Source: Asterella californica
Lineage: Eukaryota > Streptophyta > Marchantiopsida > Marchantiales > Aytoniaceae
Length of the DNA stretch: 64,000 bases
Assembly: GCA_036924285.1 (NCBI GenBank)
Contig: JAYKYS010000009.1
Coordinates: 4,030,001-4,094,000, forward strand
Direction: 5' to 3'
A program made the translations under genes and the position numbers. Below, one piece after another: positions 22,051 to 33,121 of the stretch (the first letter of the stretch is position 1; the number at the start of each line of letters is the position of its first letter). The notes under the pieces were generated by a model. The model was not told the origin of the DNA, ran no database searches, and saw only the letters and a list, made by a program, of their open reading frames with translations.

Positions 22051-23757
22051 TCATCCTCTAGCCAAGGTAAGTAACTTCTTACCCGCGGTGAAGTTGAACT
22101 TCTTCCGAAGCGCTTCCACCAACTGTGCTAGCATCTCCTGTGCACGAGCCTCCGCTACTTCCCGCTGCGTCTTCTCAGCTGCAACTCGCGCTTCTACAGC
22201 TTCCTGCTGCTTCGTCCATGTTATCTTCTCCTCTGCGAGGGCGGTGATCTTCTCCCGCACTCGGAGGACTTCCTGATCGCGTTGCTGTACACGCGCCTGC
22301 ATCTCCTGGTTGTTCTTCCGAAGTTGCCCCAGCTCCTTGGCAGAACCGGCTGCTTCCGCCTTGTATCTCGCTGCGAGCTTCTTCGTGGTGCGGAGACTAG
22401 CTTCCAGCGACTCCGTCTTCTTCTGGTCTTCTTCTTGTCGCAGCAAAGTGCGCAGACCGAATCCAGGTTGCAAGGGCCTCTCCTGAACCTTCGCTCTTTT
22501 CTCCAGCAACTCCATAGCTGGCTGGATCTCTGTGTAGAAGAAGGCGTTGAACTCTTCCAGTCTTCTTCCTGCGGAGGACAAGTTCATCTCCACTACTCGC
22601 TCTGAGGTGTCGACCTTGTCTTCCAGAGGTAAGGAAGCCTCTTCCACCACAATGGCCTTCATCTTCTGCGCACGAGCTACTCTTCCCATCTTTCGGGGTG
22701 GAAGATCCTTCATGGCAAGAGCGGTTCTCTTCACTGAGTTTCCTCGCATCGCAGTAGGAGTATCCCTTCTTCTCTTGTCTTCTGGAGTCTTCGGAAGACT
22801 CCAAGGTGTTGCAGAAGCGGTCTTCAGCTCCGATCGGGTACTCAACAGTTCTTCTTCCGAGTCGGACTCCGATCCTGAATGAATGAGGGAGGTGGGCTTC
22901 CTAGGTACACTTCTAGGACCCATCTTCCTCGGTGGCGTGGCGTCTTCCGACCCACTAGACTCGTCTTCCTTCATCAGAAGAGTCTTCTGATGAGAGCTGG
23001 GTCTCAGCTGTGGCATCAGAGTGGGAGGGGGAGTTGCGGCTGCTGCTCGGTCATCGTCTTCCGAGGTCTCCTCCTTCACCTCCTGTTGCCCTGTTGGTCC
23101 ATACTCTGCCAGCTGATCTCCTCTAAGATCCCCCATGGCTACGTACAAGTAGCAGAGGAAAGGTGTCAAGTGTCCTCCCGCCGGGGTACCCAAGTACGCT
23201 AGCTCCGTTTGTACATAGTTGTGGACGTATGCGCCCCAGTAGATGAGCAATCTTTTATCCCACACTGATTCCAGGAACTCCACATCATGATCTCCCAGGT
23301 ACCTCGTCTTCTGCGCTTTCCCCTTGGGAAAGAGATGCAGAAACAGCTTCGCCAAAAGTCGCTTCTTCGGCTCCCGATAAGATTCGATCTTCCACCCATT
23401 CCTACCCTGCCTGTCTTCCACGAAAAGACAAGTGGTGCTCCCAGGCACATGCCACGAACTCACGATCCTGGGCAAAATCTTCTTCTCAAACCAATACCCT
23501 CGGTCCTCGGATTCTGGCCTGTGGAAAGTCCTACGCCACCAATCTTCAGTCCAGGAAGATGGTCTTCCTCGAGCTACTCCTGCCTTCGCAGGTACACGGT
23601 TGCGAGGTGGTAACGCTGCCCACACCTCCTCCAGAAGTCCCTGGTCTGCAAGGTTCCAATCCCATAGGAAGAAATCGAGACCCAACTCCTTGAGGAAGGG
23701 CGTGTCCTCGGCCAACTCCGCTGCTGGTAACACCAACCCTCGAGGATGCATCGACAT
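22051..23757 (-). CDS. LTR-encoded coiled-coil protein of E1 (unknown function)
   Basis: 568 residues, in the same sense as gag and pol but lying wholly within the LTR. Residues 1-210 look globular and Trp-rich (FFLWDWNLADQG, WWRRTFHRPE, YLGTPAGGHLTPFLCYLY). Residues about 220-360 are an acidic, Ser/Pro-rich linker with basic patches. From about 400 on it is a long coiled coil (LEASLRTTKKLAARYKAEAA and onward). The start MSMHPRGLVL is conserved in LTR-C. In the copy at 60644-62002 the frame runs on for about 190 more residues; here a Trp codon has become TGA at 22051 and a frameshift near 21800 breaks the tail. No known retroelement enzyme or zinc knuckle is present. It might be a gag-like accessory or a captured host protein. 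Confidence 0.6.
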   Translation of the reverse strand: MSMHPRGLVLPAAELAEDTPFLKELGLDFFLWDWNLADQGLLEEVWAALPPRNRVPAKAGVARGRPSSWTEDWWRRTFHRPESEDRGYWFEKKILPRIVSSWHVPGSTTCLFVEDRQGRNGWKIESYREPKKRLLAKLFLHLFPKGKAQKTRYLGDHDVEFLESVWDKRLLIYWGAYVHNYVQTELAYLGTPAGGHLTPFLCYLYVAMGDLRGDQLAEYGPTGQQEVKEETSEDDDRAAAATPPPTLMPQLRPSSHQKTLLMKEDESSGSEDATPPRKMGPRSVPRKPTSLIHSGSESDSEEELLSTRSELKTASATPWSLPKTPEDKRRRDTPTAMRGNSVKRTALAMKDLPPRKMGRVARAQKMKAIVVEEASLPLEDKVDTSERVVEMNLSSAGRRLEEFNAFFYTEIQPAMELLEKRAKVQERPLQPGFGLRTLLRQEEDQKKTESLEASLRTTKKLAARYKAEAAGSAKELGQLRKNNQEMQARVQQRDQEVLRVREKITALAEEKITWTKQQEAVEARVAAEKTQREVAEARAQEMLAQLVEALRKKFNFTAGKKLLTLARG

Positions 23758-25755
23758 ACTGGAAGATCTGTTGCACTAAGCCACAAGCACCTACTATGAG
23801 CTGAAGGCTCAGTCCTTCCCAAGTGTCCACAGTCTAGCTTCTACTTCTCAGAAGACGAAACTAGTCTTCCAGAAGACAGCTACTCCGTCTTCCGGGATTC
23901 TAACAGTACTTCTTAGATAACTCTCGTCTTCCGAGCTATACCTACACAATCCTAACTAAGCAAGGCCTCGCATGGATTACCAAGAAGACAACCCACCTTG
24001 CATTACATCCTACTTCCTGTCAGAAGATACAAGATTCGCGAAACATAAAGTGCATAACAGGTTCGGAAGATGGTTGTGGGCTCCTGCGGTGACAGTGGCC
24101 ACTGGGAAGACACCCGGGACAGTTTCCGATTCAATGTCTTTCTCGGAAGTCCTCCCGAAGTCAGGCTTCCCTTCACTGATCTCACATGTCTTCGTCTTCC
24201 TACGCGCAATCTATCCTCACAACAGACTCAAGACAATTGCACTCTGTTCTTCTGACTTCTCACCTCTCATATGCACTCAGAAGAAGCTTGCTGCTCGGTG
24301 GGAAGACATGACCCTCGACCATTCTCTCCAGATTCTGCCAGCAAGTCTTCTCACGACTCTCTCCTAAGTTTGGAGAAGAAGAAGGAATGGCTGCTACGGG
24401 TCGGACAGAAGAGACCCGAAATGGACCCTCACGTCTTCTCGCTCATTTTGTCAGTCTTTCAGTCTTCTAGTCTCTCTAGGAAGATGTGGAGTTGAGAAGC
24501 GTGGAAGACCGGGAGGCACAAGCCTAGTTCCCGACTTCCAACTTCTCGAAATAACAAAAGAACTCACCACACCACTCAAGATTCGTACCAAGTCTCTCTT
24601 AACACAAAAGCAACACGAATCCACTCTTGATACGAATTGGTTATAGTCGACTTCCGAAGACAGTCTTCCGAAGACAGTCAAGTTTCAGAAGCGTCTTTCG
24701 AAGATGTTCAAATCTTCCGAAGCGTTTTCTGTTCCAAGTTTCGGGAGTAGAGGAGTAATAGGGTAGGGAAATTGATAGCTGGGATCGTCAATTTGGGGAC
24801 GATGGGTAGGGAAGCTCGAATTGAACTCAGGAAGAATCAAGAGGATGTCTGACAGAAATTGGGCAGCGCTTCCTCACCCAATGTCACAATAGGAGAAATG
24901 GGGATGGGGGGTAATCGATCAGGTTGCCTGCAAACAACCGGGGAAGCGCGGGAGATACCAAACAAAGGCGAGAAGCAGTGGGAAGGGGAAAGAACATGAG
25001 AAGAACCTCTACTGTCTTCTGTCTGCTTCCCGAGTTGCCTTCGTCCTTCTGCGCGCTTCTGGCTCTGGTCCTAGCTCCAATGCGACCCCACTGAGCTGCC
25101 TCCGTCGTCAGCTCCTGTCTACGCCTCAATTGATTAAGCCGTCCACCTCCGATTCCACTCAACTGCTTCCATTGTCAGCTTCCGGGAGCTCACAGAAAAA
25201 CCGTCTTCAGCTCGACACTCTTCTACGCTCAGCAATTCGACTTCGCCTTTCTTCTAGTTTCAAATCGATCCTAACCTCCCTCGATTTCACTCGCTGATTT
25301 CCTCTCTCAAATCAATCACTCGGAAATCAATCTTCTCCACCAAGAGCGCTCCTGCTGCAGGAAGCTGAGAATCCACTAATGCGCTTCCTGTATCTTCTCG
25401 CAGTTTAGGGGTTTTGACCCTAGGTGACAACCTACCTACCGGTTCGGTGCGACCCAGTAGGTGCAACTACTCCTTTACTGAAGAATCCGTGGTTAGGCCT
25501 CAGCGGTTCGTCGTCTTCCGGAAGATGCGTGTCTTCCGCCGTCTTCCGTATTCCGAAGACACCACCGAGAAGATGCTCTTCCGAAGATGGTCATCTTCCG
25601 AAGAAGTCAACTTATTATTACAAACAACCCTTAAGATCATCTTCCTGCTAAGGAAGACGTAACCTTAAGTAACAACGCTTCTTCAGTTATACAAACAAGT
25701 TATTATTCTTAAAAATTTTGAAAATTCGTGAATCCTGTAATTTGTGGGCACCACA

Positions 25756-25771
25756 TACGCCCACCCTCACA
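25756..25771 (-). other. E1 polypurine tract (putative)
   Basis: The minus strand reads GTGAGGGTGGGCGTA just before TGTGGTGCCC, the inferred start of the 3' LTR. This is the expected place for plus-strand priming of DNA synthesis. Confidence 0.5.
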
Positions 25772-25867
25772 TGTTTGCGTCCCTGCAAACATCAGTGTTC
25801 CAGCACTTCTGTTTACGTCCAGTACTTCTTGACACGCCACCCGTTTACACGAGTGGTCATCAATGTA

Positions 25868-26980
25868 TCATCCAACTCTTCCAACTGCAAGGAGCCGTTG
25901 TCGAAGACCTCGAAGACGCGGTAAGGACCCATCCAGCGAAGATGAAGTTTCTTGGTTGTCGTAGAGAAGAACCAAGTCCCCATCTACGACGGTCACCTTC
26001 CTCAGCTTGCCATCGTAGTTCACCTTACGTTGCGCTTGTACCTCGTATGTCTTCTCCAAAGCTGCATTCCTGTCTTCTTCAGACTCAACAAAGTTTAGAG
26101 GACGCTGCTCCTGGCTCTCTTCTTCTCTCATGCGTTCGGATACGGCTAACCTGTAAGTTGGGACCTCTAACTCAATGAGCACAATATGTGTCATGCCATA
26201 AGTTAGGTAGAAAGGTGTCTTCTGGGTCGTGACTTTGGGTGAAATCCTGAAAGCCCACAACACAGATGGCAATTTCGTGTCTCAGTCATACGCATGGTTA
26301 ACAGTTACCTTATTCAGGATGTTACACAGAAGACCGTTTGACTTCTCCGTCAGTCCGTTCGCTTTCGGGTTGTATGGCGTCGTCTTCCTATGCTTAATCC
26401 TGAAGTATTAGGTCAGGAGGGAGATAGTCTCATTTAAGAAATGAGTACCCCTATCTGATACCAATTCCAGCGGACATCCGTACCTAGTGATGATGTTATG
26501 CCAAAGGAACCTGGCTACCACTACGGCATCGTTCTTCCTTGTTGCTTCGCCCTCCACCATCTTGGTAGCATAGTCGGTAGCTATCAGAATATACCGTGCT
26601 CGGGTTCTTCTGACCACCGAGACGATAGGCCCAACAAAGTCGATTCCTCACTTTTCAAAAGGAGCAAGCGGAAGAATGGGAGTAAGAGGCCACCTAGTAG
26701 TAGCTGTCGGTCTTCCCACCCTCTGGCACGCATCACATTTCCTGATCTCCTGAAAAGTGTCTCTGTACATGGTCGGTCACCAGTAACCGGCGTCCAACAT
26801 CTTCTTCACTGTAGTCTTCAGTCCGTAGTGACCCCCAACATCTTCGTAGTGAAGACCCGTGATCACTGGCTTAATCTCTGAAGGCTCAAGGCATCTTCTT
26901 AGCTTCTCGTCATGTCCCTTTCGGAACAGGATACCCTGGAAGATGTCATAGGGACCTGCCTTGTGTAAGAAGACAGCCTT
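25868..26980 (-). pseudogene. E1 integrase, broken
   Basis: Minus-strand pieces include 26408-26617 (the integrase core with LVSDRGTHF, second catalytic Asp) and 25868-26272 (the C-terminal part). Upstream, between 26620 and 26980, are a zinc-binding region ending CDACQ and the first core strand with IDFVGP. Several in-frame stops separate them, for example near 26407 and 26981. There is no chromodomain at the end. It would have joined element DNA to the chromosome, but is inactive now. Confidence 0.65.
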
Positions 26981-27562
26981 CTACTCCGCATCCAATCCCT
27001 CTGGGTAATGTTGGTCTTCCAAGAACTTCCTCAAGTCCTGGAAGATCGACTCTTCTGTGGAAGTCGCGAAGACAAGGTCAAAAGACCTAGTCTTGTCTTC
27101 TGGGAAGCAGGCGGTGCGCCCCCCCTCAGATGAAAGTGTCTCTGCGAAAACTGAAAACAGCTTCTCGTCAGGGAACTCGTCTTCCACTTCATCTTCTCGT
27201 CGTTCCGTCTCTAGTCTGGATAGGTAGTCAGCATTAACATGCTGTCTTCCGAGCCTGTACTCAACAGTGTAAGTAAATTCCTGGAGCAGTAAAATCCATC
27301 TAGCTACCCTACCCGACAAATCTGCCTTCTTGACAAGATGTTTTAAAGAAAAATGATCCACATAGAAGACAAACGGATTGGCAAGAAGATAGTGTCTAAA
27401 CTTTCTACAGGAGTAGATCATGCCAAGACACTCCCTTTCGGTTGTAGAGTACTTCTTCTCTGCATCACTAAGCTGTCTTCTCGCATAGTAGATGGGATAA
27501 TCCTTCTTCTTCTCGTCTTTTTGACTCAACACCACCCCTATGGTAAAAGCAGAAACATCCAC
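26981..27562 (-). pseudogene. E1 RNase H domain
   Basis: 193 residues with the start MDVSAFTIGVVLSQ (first catalytic Asp region), YSTTERECLGMIYSCRKFRH (Glu region), FYVDHFSLKHLV (Asp) and VNADYLSRLE. This is the RNase H that follows Ty3 reverse transcriptase. It lies in a different frame from the RT just upstream, showing a frameshift in the overlap 27468-27562, and ends at a stop before the integrase. Confidence 0.7.
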
Positions 27563-29141
27563 ATAGATGTGGAAGACGCGCTCCCAATCGGGTGGTCTTA
27601 GGACAGAGGGATCCCGACAGAAGCCTCTTCATTTCTTCGAATGCTTCTTGCTGCTCAGAAGACCAAATGTATGGTTCGTTCTTCTTCAGCAACTTGGTGA
27701 GTCTTCTTGCTATATCTGTGTACCTGTCGATAAACCGTCTGTAGTATCCAACATTACCCAGGAAGCTTCTCAACTGTGTCAGGTTAGCAGGTGGGTGAAG
27801 TTTCATGATGACTTCCACCTTAGCACAATCGACTTCTATACCTCTTCCGGAAACCCTATGCCCTAGCAAAATTCCCTCTGACATACCAAAGAAGCACTTC
27901 TCAGGGTGAAGAGCCAAACGATGTTCTCTATATTTCAGAAAACACTTCCTTAGGAATATCAAGTGGTCTTCTCTCGATCCAAACACACAAAAGTCATCCA
28001 AGAAAATCTCCATGAAAGTGCGAAGATACTCCTTGAAGATTGTAATCATCAATCTTTGGAATGTGGCGGGCGCATTGCATAAACCAAACGGCATTTGATT
28101 GTATGCGTACGTGCCCCAATCAGTAGTGAAAGTGGTTTTCGACTTGTCTTCTTCCCTCATCGAAACTTGGTTGTATCCAGAATACCCATCCAGGAAGCTG
28201 TAGAACTCATGTCCTGCTACCTGATCTAACATAGAGTCGGTGAAGGATAAGGGATGATGATCCTTCTTCGTGGCCAAGTTCAGCTTCCGGAAGTCCTGAC
28301 ACACTCGGATCTTCCCTGTCTGCTTCTTCGGCACGATGACGATAGGAGCTACCCACTCACTACTGAGCACTGGGAAGATGACTCCCGCCTTCAAGTATTG
28401 GTCGATCTGGTCCTTCACCAGAAGCGAGTACTTGGGGTTGAGCCGATACTGCCTCTGCCGTGTAGGAACAACGCCCTCCAGCAAGTCAATCCGATGTTCT
28501 CCCAGCTCTCGAGGAATGCCCTTCATGTCTTCTATGGTCCACGCGAAGACATCCTGAAACTCTGTCAGAAGTTCTCGGAAGTCTTCCAACTGCTGGCCCT
28601 CGATCACCTTGGAAAGCTTCAGCTTCTTCCCGGGAGCAACCTCCATCTCTTGAAGATCATCTGGGTTCACCATACCTTCAGTGTGACTGTACTCACTAGC
28701 ACCAAAGTATTCCGGTTTGGGAGCTTCTTCTGGTTCGGATTCGTCTTCTGGAAGATAAGCTAACTGGTCTTCCGAAGGGAAGACGGTATTCTCGTCTTCT
28801 GGAAGACCAACTGTCGGATCTTCCAAAGGGAAGACGGTATTCTCGTCTTCTGGAAGCTCTTCTTCCGCAATCTCGTAGCACTCAATGTATCCACAGATCA
28901 CGTCTTCTGTTGTCTCCGCTACTTCCCTAAACACAAACTCATTATATCGTTCATCACTGTCAGAAGACGCAACTGAGTCTTCTGAAGTGTACCCCTCTGT
29001 CGTAGAAGGAGTTTCGCCTTGGTGTCCAATCTTCTTCCAAGGAAGCGAGACCTTAGTCTTCTCACCTGGCTTGGGTGTAGGATTGGGAAATCTCAGACGA
29101 TGTCTTCTCCAGTCGGTTTTACATTTGCAGCATACAGCCAT
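27468..29141 (-). pseudogene. E1 reverse transcriptase (with linker)
   Basis: 557 residues. The first 180 are an acidic linker with three LPEDEN/LPEDES repeats, two of them followed by TVFP. The RT follows: [68 protein letters not shown], then IFLDDFCVFG, where the usual YxDD is FLDD. The thumb includes LRSFLGNVGYYRRF. It copies element RNA into DNA. The frame differs from the protease upstream and the RNase H downstream, so the polyprotein is disrupted. Confidence 0.75.
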
Positions 29142-29431
29142 GGTCTTCCTATCAACACCTGATATCCAACCTTAGCTACAGGTCGCAAAATAATGTAAGT
29201 GAGGTAAAAAGATACTCCCCCAATTACCGTTAAGACATCTTTCAGTTGTCCCAAAGGTCGTCTTCTGATCTGGTCCACCATTCTGAGAATCCTTGGAGTA
29301 GGCTGGAACTCAGTGAAGCCCAGGGCATGCGCCGTTTCTTCAGTCATGATGTTAACTCCGGAGCCGGATTCAATGGGTACCTTCTTCAGAAGACAGCCAT
29401 GGATCTCCATATCAAGTTCTGGGGCTCCCAA
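29093..29431 (-). pseudogene. E1 aspartic protease
   Basis: 113 codons with the retropepsin layout: an active-site loop reading PIESGSGVNIM, where D-T/S-G is expected, and a flap-distal VLIGRPWLYA near the end. The first Asp is replaced by Glu, so it is probably inactive unless the family uses this variant. It overlaps the RT frame with a shift of phase. Its N-terminal side is cut off from gag by the E2 insertion at 29705. Confidence 0.55.
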
Positions 29432-29705
29432 GTCTTCATGCTCTATCCTTAGGATCGGGGTGCTCTTGGAAGTCTAGCTGTCCTCCTCTTCCTCGATCCT
29501 GTAACCAGCGTTGTCATCCAACAGTTGTTGGAAGGTTACATCCGCCTTCTAATTCCACAAGTCTCGTAAGAAGTCATAAGGGGATCTCTTCAGAAGAGTG
29601 ACTGGTGTTTCCAACAGAGAAGATGTAGTAGCAGCTTCCTTGGATGGAAGACCAGAAGAGTATCTTCCCTCGACTGGAGGCTGTTCTCGTGTGACAGGGG
29701 CTGTC

Positions 29706-30817
29706 TTTCGCGCACCTACCGCCTTGTTGCGTCAGCGGAAGCTCTAGCTCAGTAGGTCGCAAACTTTACACCGCTAACCTGCAAACACAATCACAAGTTA
29801 GCGTCCATGCACCACTTACCTTAGTTCTGGTTGGTCCGGACCGGAGCCGGACCGTCTCCCTAATCATCAAGCTCAGCAATCCTAAGTCCCGACTTAGATC
29901 CGCCTAAGTCGGTCTCAAACATGAGCAAGTCACAATATGACTTGGGGCGGACTTCCCATAAAGTCCAGGGTCCTAAACGGTACCTCCAGCACACCTAGCG
30001 GCCCAACCGCCCGTGATGTCCGTCTGGGTCTAGGCTCCCGAACGGTGGTCTAACCTGCCGACTCGTTCTCTAGTCTTGCCCAAGCCCTTACATCGTTCCT
30101 AAGTCTAGACGTCCAAGTCTAGATCGGAACGTGCCTTGGAACTGGCCCAGCCATCACCTCATGCCCCCAGAGTCCGTCCGCCGAACCCTGGGGTCGGGTG
30201 ACTCGTCCTGGCCCACCGAGGCATCGAGCCCCCCTCATATATACTTCTGGGGATCGGCGGCCCCGCCCTCCTCTTTGGTCCCTGAAAATTATACCACAAC
30301 CCGATTGTGGTTCGGTCATAACTTCCAGCTCGGAGGTCAGATCGAGGAGTGTTATATATCACTGGAAAGCTCTCGACGAGACTTTTCCAATGATACCTCA
30401 CTCGCCTCGGGATCTTACGTGGAGCTCCGTCCACGACCTAAAACGTCCCTGGAGCTCCAATTCTTAGCAGTTTTTCCGAAACCTGTGGTCCAGACCCAAG
30501 GTCGAACCCTGTGGTTCGTCTGCGTCTCGGACCCACGTCTCGGTCCCACGTCTCAGACCTATGTCTGAGACTCATGTTTCAGCCCGTTCCCAGACTCGCC
30601 CCCGTAGGTCAGCGTTCGTCTGGGCCCTCTTGGGGTAGGCCCTTATGTCCTATCCCAAGGTTTCAACCTTGGTTCAGAGAACCACTTAGGGTTCATCTGA
30701 TCCCGACTTCCCGGCCAAGCCGTTAAGTCCTTCTCGCAGCGTTCACAACCTAGCGCAAGTCTGCTAGGGTTCTGTTGTTCGCGTCTGCGCCCGATCTTGA
30801 GAATGAGGGGCGCGACA
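29706..30817 (-). repeat. E2 3' LTR
   Basis: 1112 bp, matching 45184-46283 throughout. The minus strand begins TGTCGCGCCCC. It holds a TATA-like TATATATG (30236-30243) and a CATAACTT...GGAAAGCTC module (30317-30371). It has a 13-bp extra segment near 30545 relative to the 5' LTR. Its minus-strand end, GCGCGAAAG, lacks the usual CA. Confidence 0.85.
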
Positions 30818-31550
30818 CTCACCCCCACTTTGGAGGTTGATGCCCTCATCAACAATGATCCTTTAAGTTAACACCAAGTTCAAAATGGGTAGCCAACCCC
30901 TTGGCGTCAGAATTACGTTCTGGTAGCTAACCCGCAATTCCCTTCTTGGCTTGAGTCTTAAGTTGTCGCTAGAACACTTAGAAAATTCCAACTAGTCTCG
31001 GGAAAAGCCTTACCTTTTTGGCTTACCCTAAACAAAACTAGTTGACAACTTCTAAACATTCTACTTAAGACTCTAACTTGCTAACTATAAGTATTCACAC
31101 CTACTTACAAGGTCCCCCGAAACTCACTTTCCGGTCGCAATCTGATTTGACTTAGACGCGCGACTAAGTTTACTTTGCAGTTAGGAAACCGCAAAGCAAG
31201 ATCACCCCAAGCCCCAAGACAAGTATGAAAGTTCATACTTGCTTTGCCAACTCTACGGCAAACCTAAGTCTTGACATCAAGACTTAGTCTTGATTTAGAT
31301 GCTTATCCAAACCAGCTCGCTTCCTTTGAGTGTGCTTCGTTCCTTCTCTTGACAACATCCTAGGCATCTGATCAGAACTAGTCATAGCCATGCACAACCA
31401 ATACACTTAGACAAATTTTCAAGAAACAATATCTTTATTTCCAAACACAAGTCAAAGCTACAAAGTCCATCGGCCCAAATCGCCTCAAGTTGCTACTCGT
31501 ATGGTTCGTCGTTTCTTCACCCCTCGCTGGAAGGAGATGTCCTCATCTTG
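30818..31550 (-). other. E2 3' untranslated internal region
   Basis: Noncoding stretch between the integrase stop and the 3' LTR, ending in the polypurine tract. No open frame or repeat is supported. Confidence 0.6.
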
Positions 31551-33098
31551 CTAACGCCCTTGTTGTCCTTGTCGCCGCTTGAAGAGGTCCAATGCTTCGC
31601 TCGCATGTGCGAGATCTTCCTCTGGCACCCAAGTTGCTTCCTTCAAATGGTAACCACGCCATTTGACCAAGTACTCCATCCGGTTTGATTTGCGCCGAGA
31701 TCGCAAAATGGACTCCACCTCATATTCTGCTTCGCCTTGCACGACATCAGGTTGAGGCCTGAGTACTTGTTTGCACTCCGGCCGCAAATCATCCTTGAAG
31801 TATTTCTTTAATAAAGAAACATGAAAAGTCGGATGCAACTGCCACTCGCGAGGAAGGTCTAAGACATCTACATGCGGATTCTTGACAACGACAAAAGGTC
31901 CCGCAAACTTTGATGAAAACTTCACCGATATTTCCTTCGGAAGTGTGAAGTTTTTCGTACTTATCCATACTTCTTCGCCCACTTGAAACTTTACTTGCCG
32001 CCGATGTTTATTTACTTGCTTCGTGTATCGTTGCTGCGCCTTCTCGAGGTTCTTCTTAACTTGCTCCTCGCGCCGCTGCATTGCCGCCACCAACTCTTCA
32101 GCTGATGTTTGTCGTGTTCTTGGTCGTGCCGATGTAGAACTCCCTGCAAGAGTCAAGTCAAGAGGTCCTTCTGGCTCACGTCCGTAAGTCAGTAAGAAAG
32201 GCGATTCACCGGTTGCCGAATGCTTCGTGGAATTGTAGCAATACTCCGCAAGACTGAGCCACTCCGCCCAATCACTTTGGTCTGCGCTCACATAATTCCT
32301 CAAGTATTGATTCAGAACCGAGTTAACTCGATCCGTTTGCTCATCTGTTTCCGGATGAAAGACGGTACTAAATTTTAATTTAGTCCCCAATTTTTGGAAC
32401 AAGTATTTCCAAAAGGCACTTGTGAACTTGGAGTCTCGATCTGAAATAATACTCCGAGGTAATCCATGTGAACGCCACCAAGTATCTAGGAACAACCGAG
32501 AAGTCGTGAACGCTGTTGCAGTGTCCAAGGTCGGAGCAAACTTCGCTAGTTTGCTAAACCGATCAACTATAACAAAAATCGCGTTGTATCCATTTGAGTC
32601 AAGCAGAGAGGTAATGAAGTCCATGCTAATGCTTTCCCAAGGTCTGGCTGGAATCGGCAAAAGATGAAGCAATCCTTGTTTCTTCTCGTAAGAAACGCGA
32701 TTCGCTTGACAGATTACGCATGTTTTCACAAAGTGGGAAACATCGTCTTTCATGTGGGGCCAATAAAACTTTTTAGCTATCACTGCTAAAGTGGACTTTT
32801 CTCCTTTATGTCCTGATAAGGGCGCATCATGACATTCTTTGAGTAACTTAGTCCGAAGTTTTCCTTGTCCCACATAAACCTGACTTTGCTTGAACATGAG
32901 TAAACCATGTCTTAGCTGCATGTTCTGCAACTTCACTCCTCGCTTGAGTTGTTCCAGGTACTCCTTCGCTTGGTCATCGCCCATGTAACCTTCACGTATT
33001 CGCCTCTCCAAGTCTGACTCCTTAGGATACATAGCTCGCAAAATCTGTGATGACGATGGAAGATATTCCTCCTTGCGACTCAAGGCGTCAAGAACCAC
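31551..33098 (-). CDS. E2 integrase with C-terminal chromodomain
   Basis: 515 residues in one open frame. An N-terminal HHCC zinc finger (HDAPLSGHKG and CVICQ) is followed by the core with MDFITSL (first Asp), ISDRDSKF (second Asp) and HPETDEQTDRVN (the region of the catalytic Glu). Then come a basic linker and a chromodomain (YLVKWRGYHLKEATWVPEED) near residues 470-490. Chromodomains of this class are known to steer integration to histone-marked heterochromatin. The frame lost its link to RNase H through a single-base shift near 33122-33135, so it has no natural start of its own. Confidence 0.8.
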   Translation of the reverse strand: MVLDALSRKEEYLPSSSQILRAMYPKESDLERRIREGYMGDDQAKEYLEQLKRGVKLQNMQLRHGLLMFKQSQVYVGQGKLRTKLLKECHDAPLSGHKGEKSTLAVIAKKFYWPHMKDDVSHFVKTCVICQANRVSYEKKQGLLHLLPIPARPWESISMDFITSLLDSNGYNAIFVIVDRFSKLAKFAPTLDTATAFTTSRLFLDTWWRSHGLPRSIISDRDSKFTSAFWKYLFQKLGTKLKFSTVFHPETDEQTDRVNSVLNQYLRNYVSADQSDWAEWLSLAEYCYNSTKHSATGESPFLLTYGREPEGPLDLTLAGSSTSARPRTRQTSAEELVAAMQRREEQVKKNLEKAQQRYTKQVNKHRRQVKFQVGEEVWISTKNFTLPKEISVKFSSKFAGPFVVVKNPHVDVLDLPREWQLHPTFHVSLLKKYFKDDLRPECKQVLRPQPDVVQGEAEYEVESILRSRRKSNRMEYLVKWRGYHLKEATWVPEEDLAHASEALDLFKRRQGQQGR

Positions 33099-33121
33099 AT
33101 TGTCCTTTCCCGCTTTGTGGA

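Larger units (their letters stand above)
19871..25755 (-). repeat. E1 3' LTR, about 5.9 kb, with an ORF inside
   Basis: The left edge TGTAGTGACGC is shared exactly with the copy beginning at 48984 beside the E1 primer site, which fixes it as an LTR boundary. The first 298 bp match 48984-49281, and 20166 to about 23226 match 59335-62426. The right edge is placed at GGGCACCACA (25755), because a purine-rich tract (minus GTGAGGGTGGGCG) abuts it and the minus strand then starts TG. This right edge is inferred, since the matching end of the other LTR is outside the window. The LTR is rich in GTCTTCC and GAAGAC. Confidence 0.75.

Noticed and set aside
25505..25615. Functional heat-shock element cluster
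   Set aside because: Only one site matches the two-base spacing; most are CTTCCGAAG with one-base spacing. Kept only as a possibility in the motif finding.
30131..30568. Open frames inside E2 LTRs, repeated at 45610-46104
   Set aside because: They recur only because the LTR is duplicated; they have no domain, lie antisense to gag-pol and read through promoter sequence.
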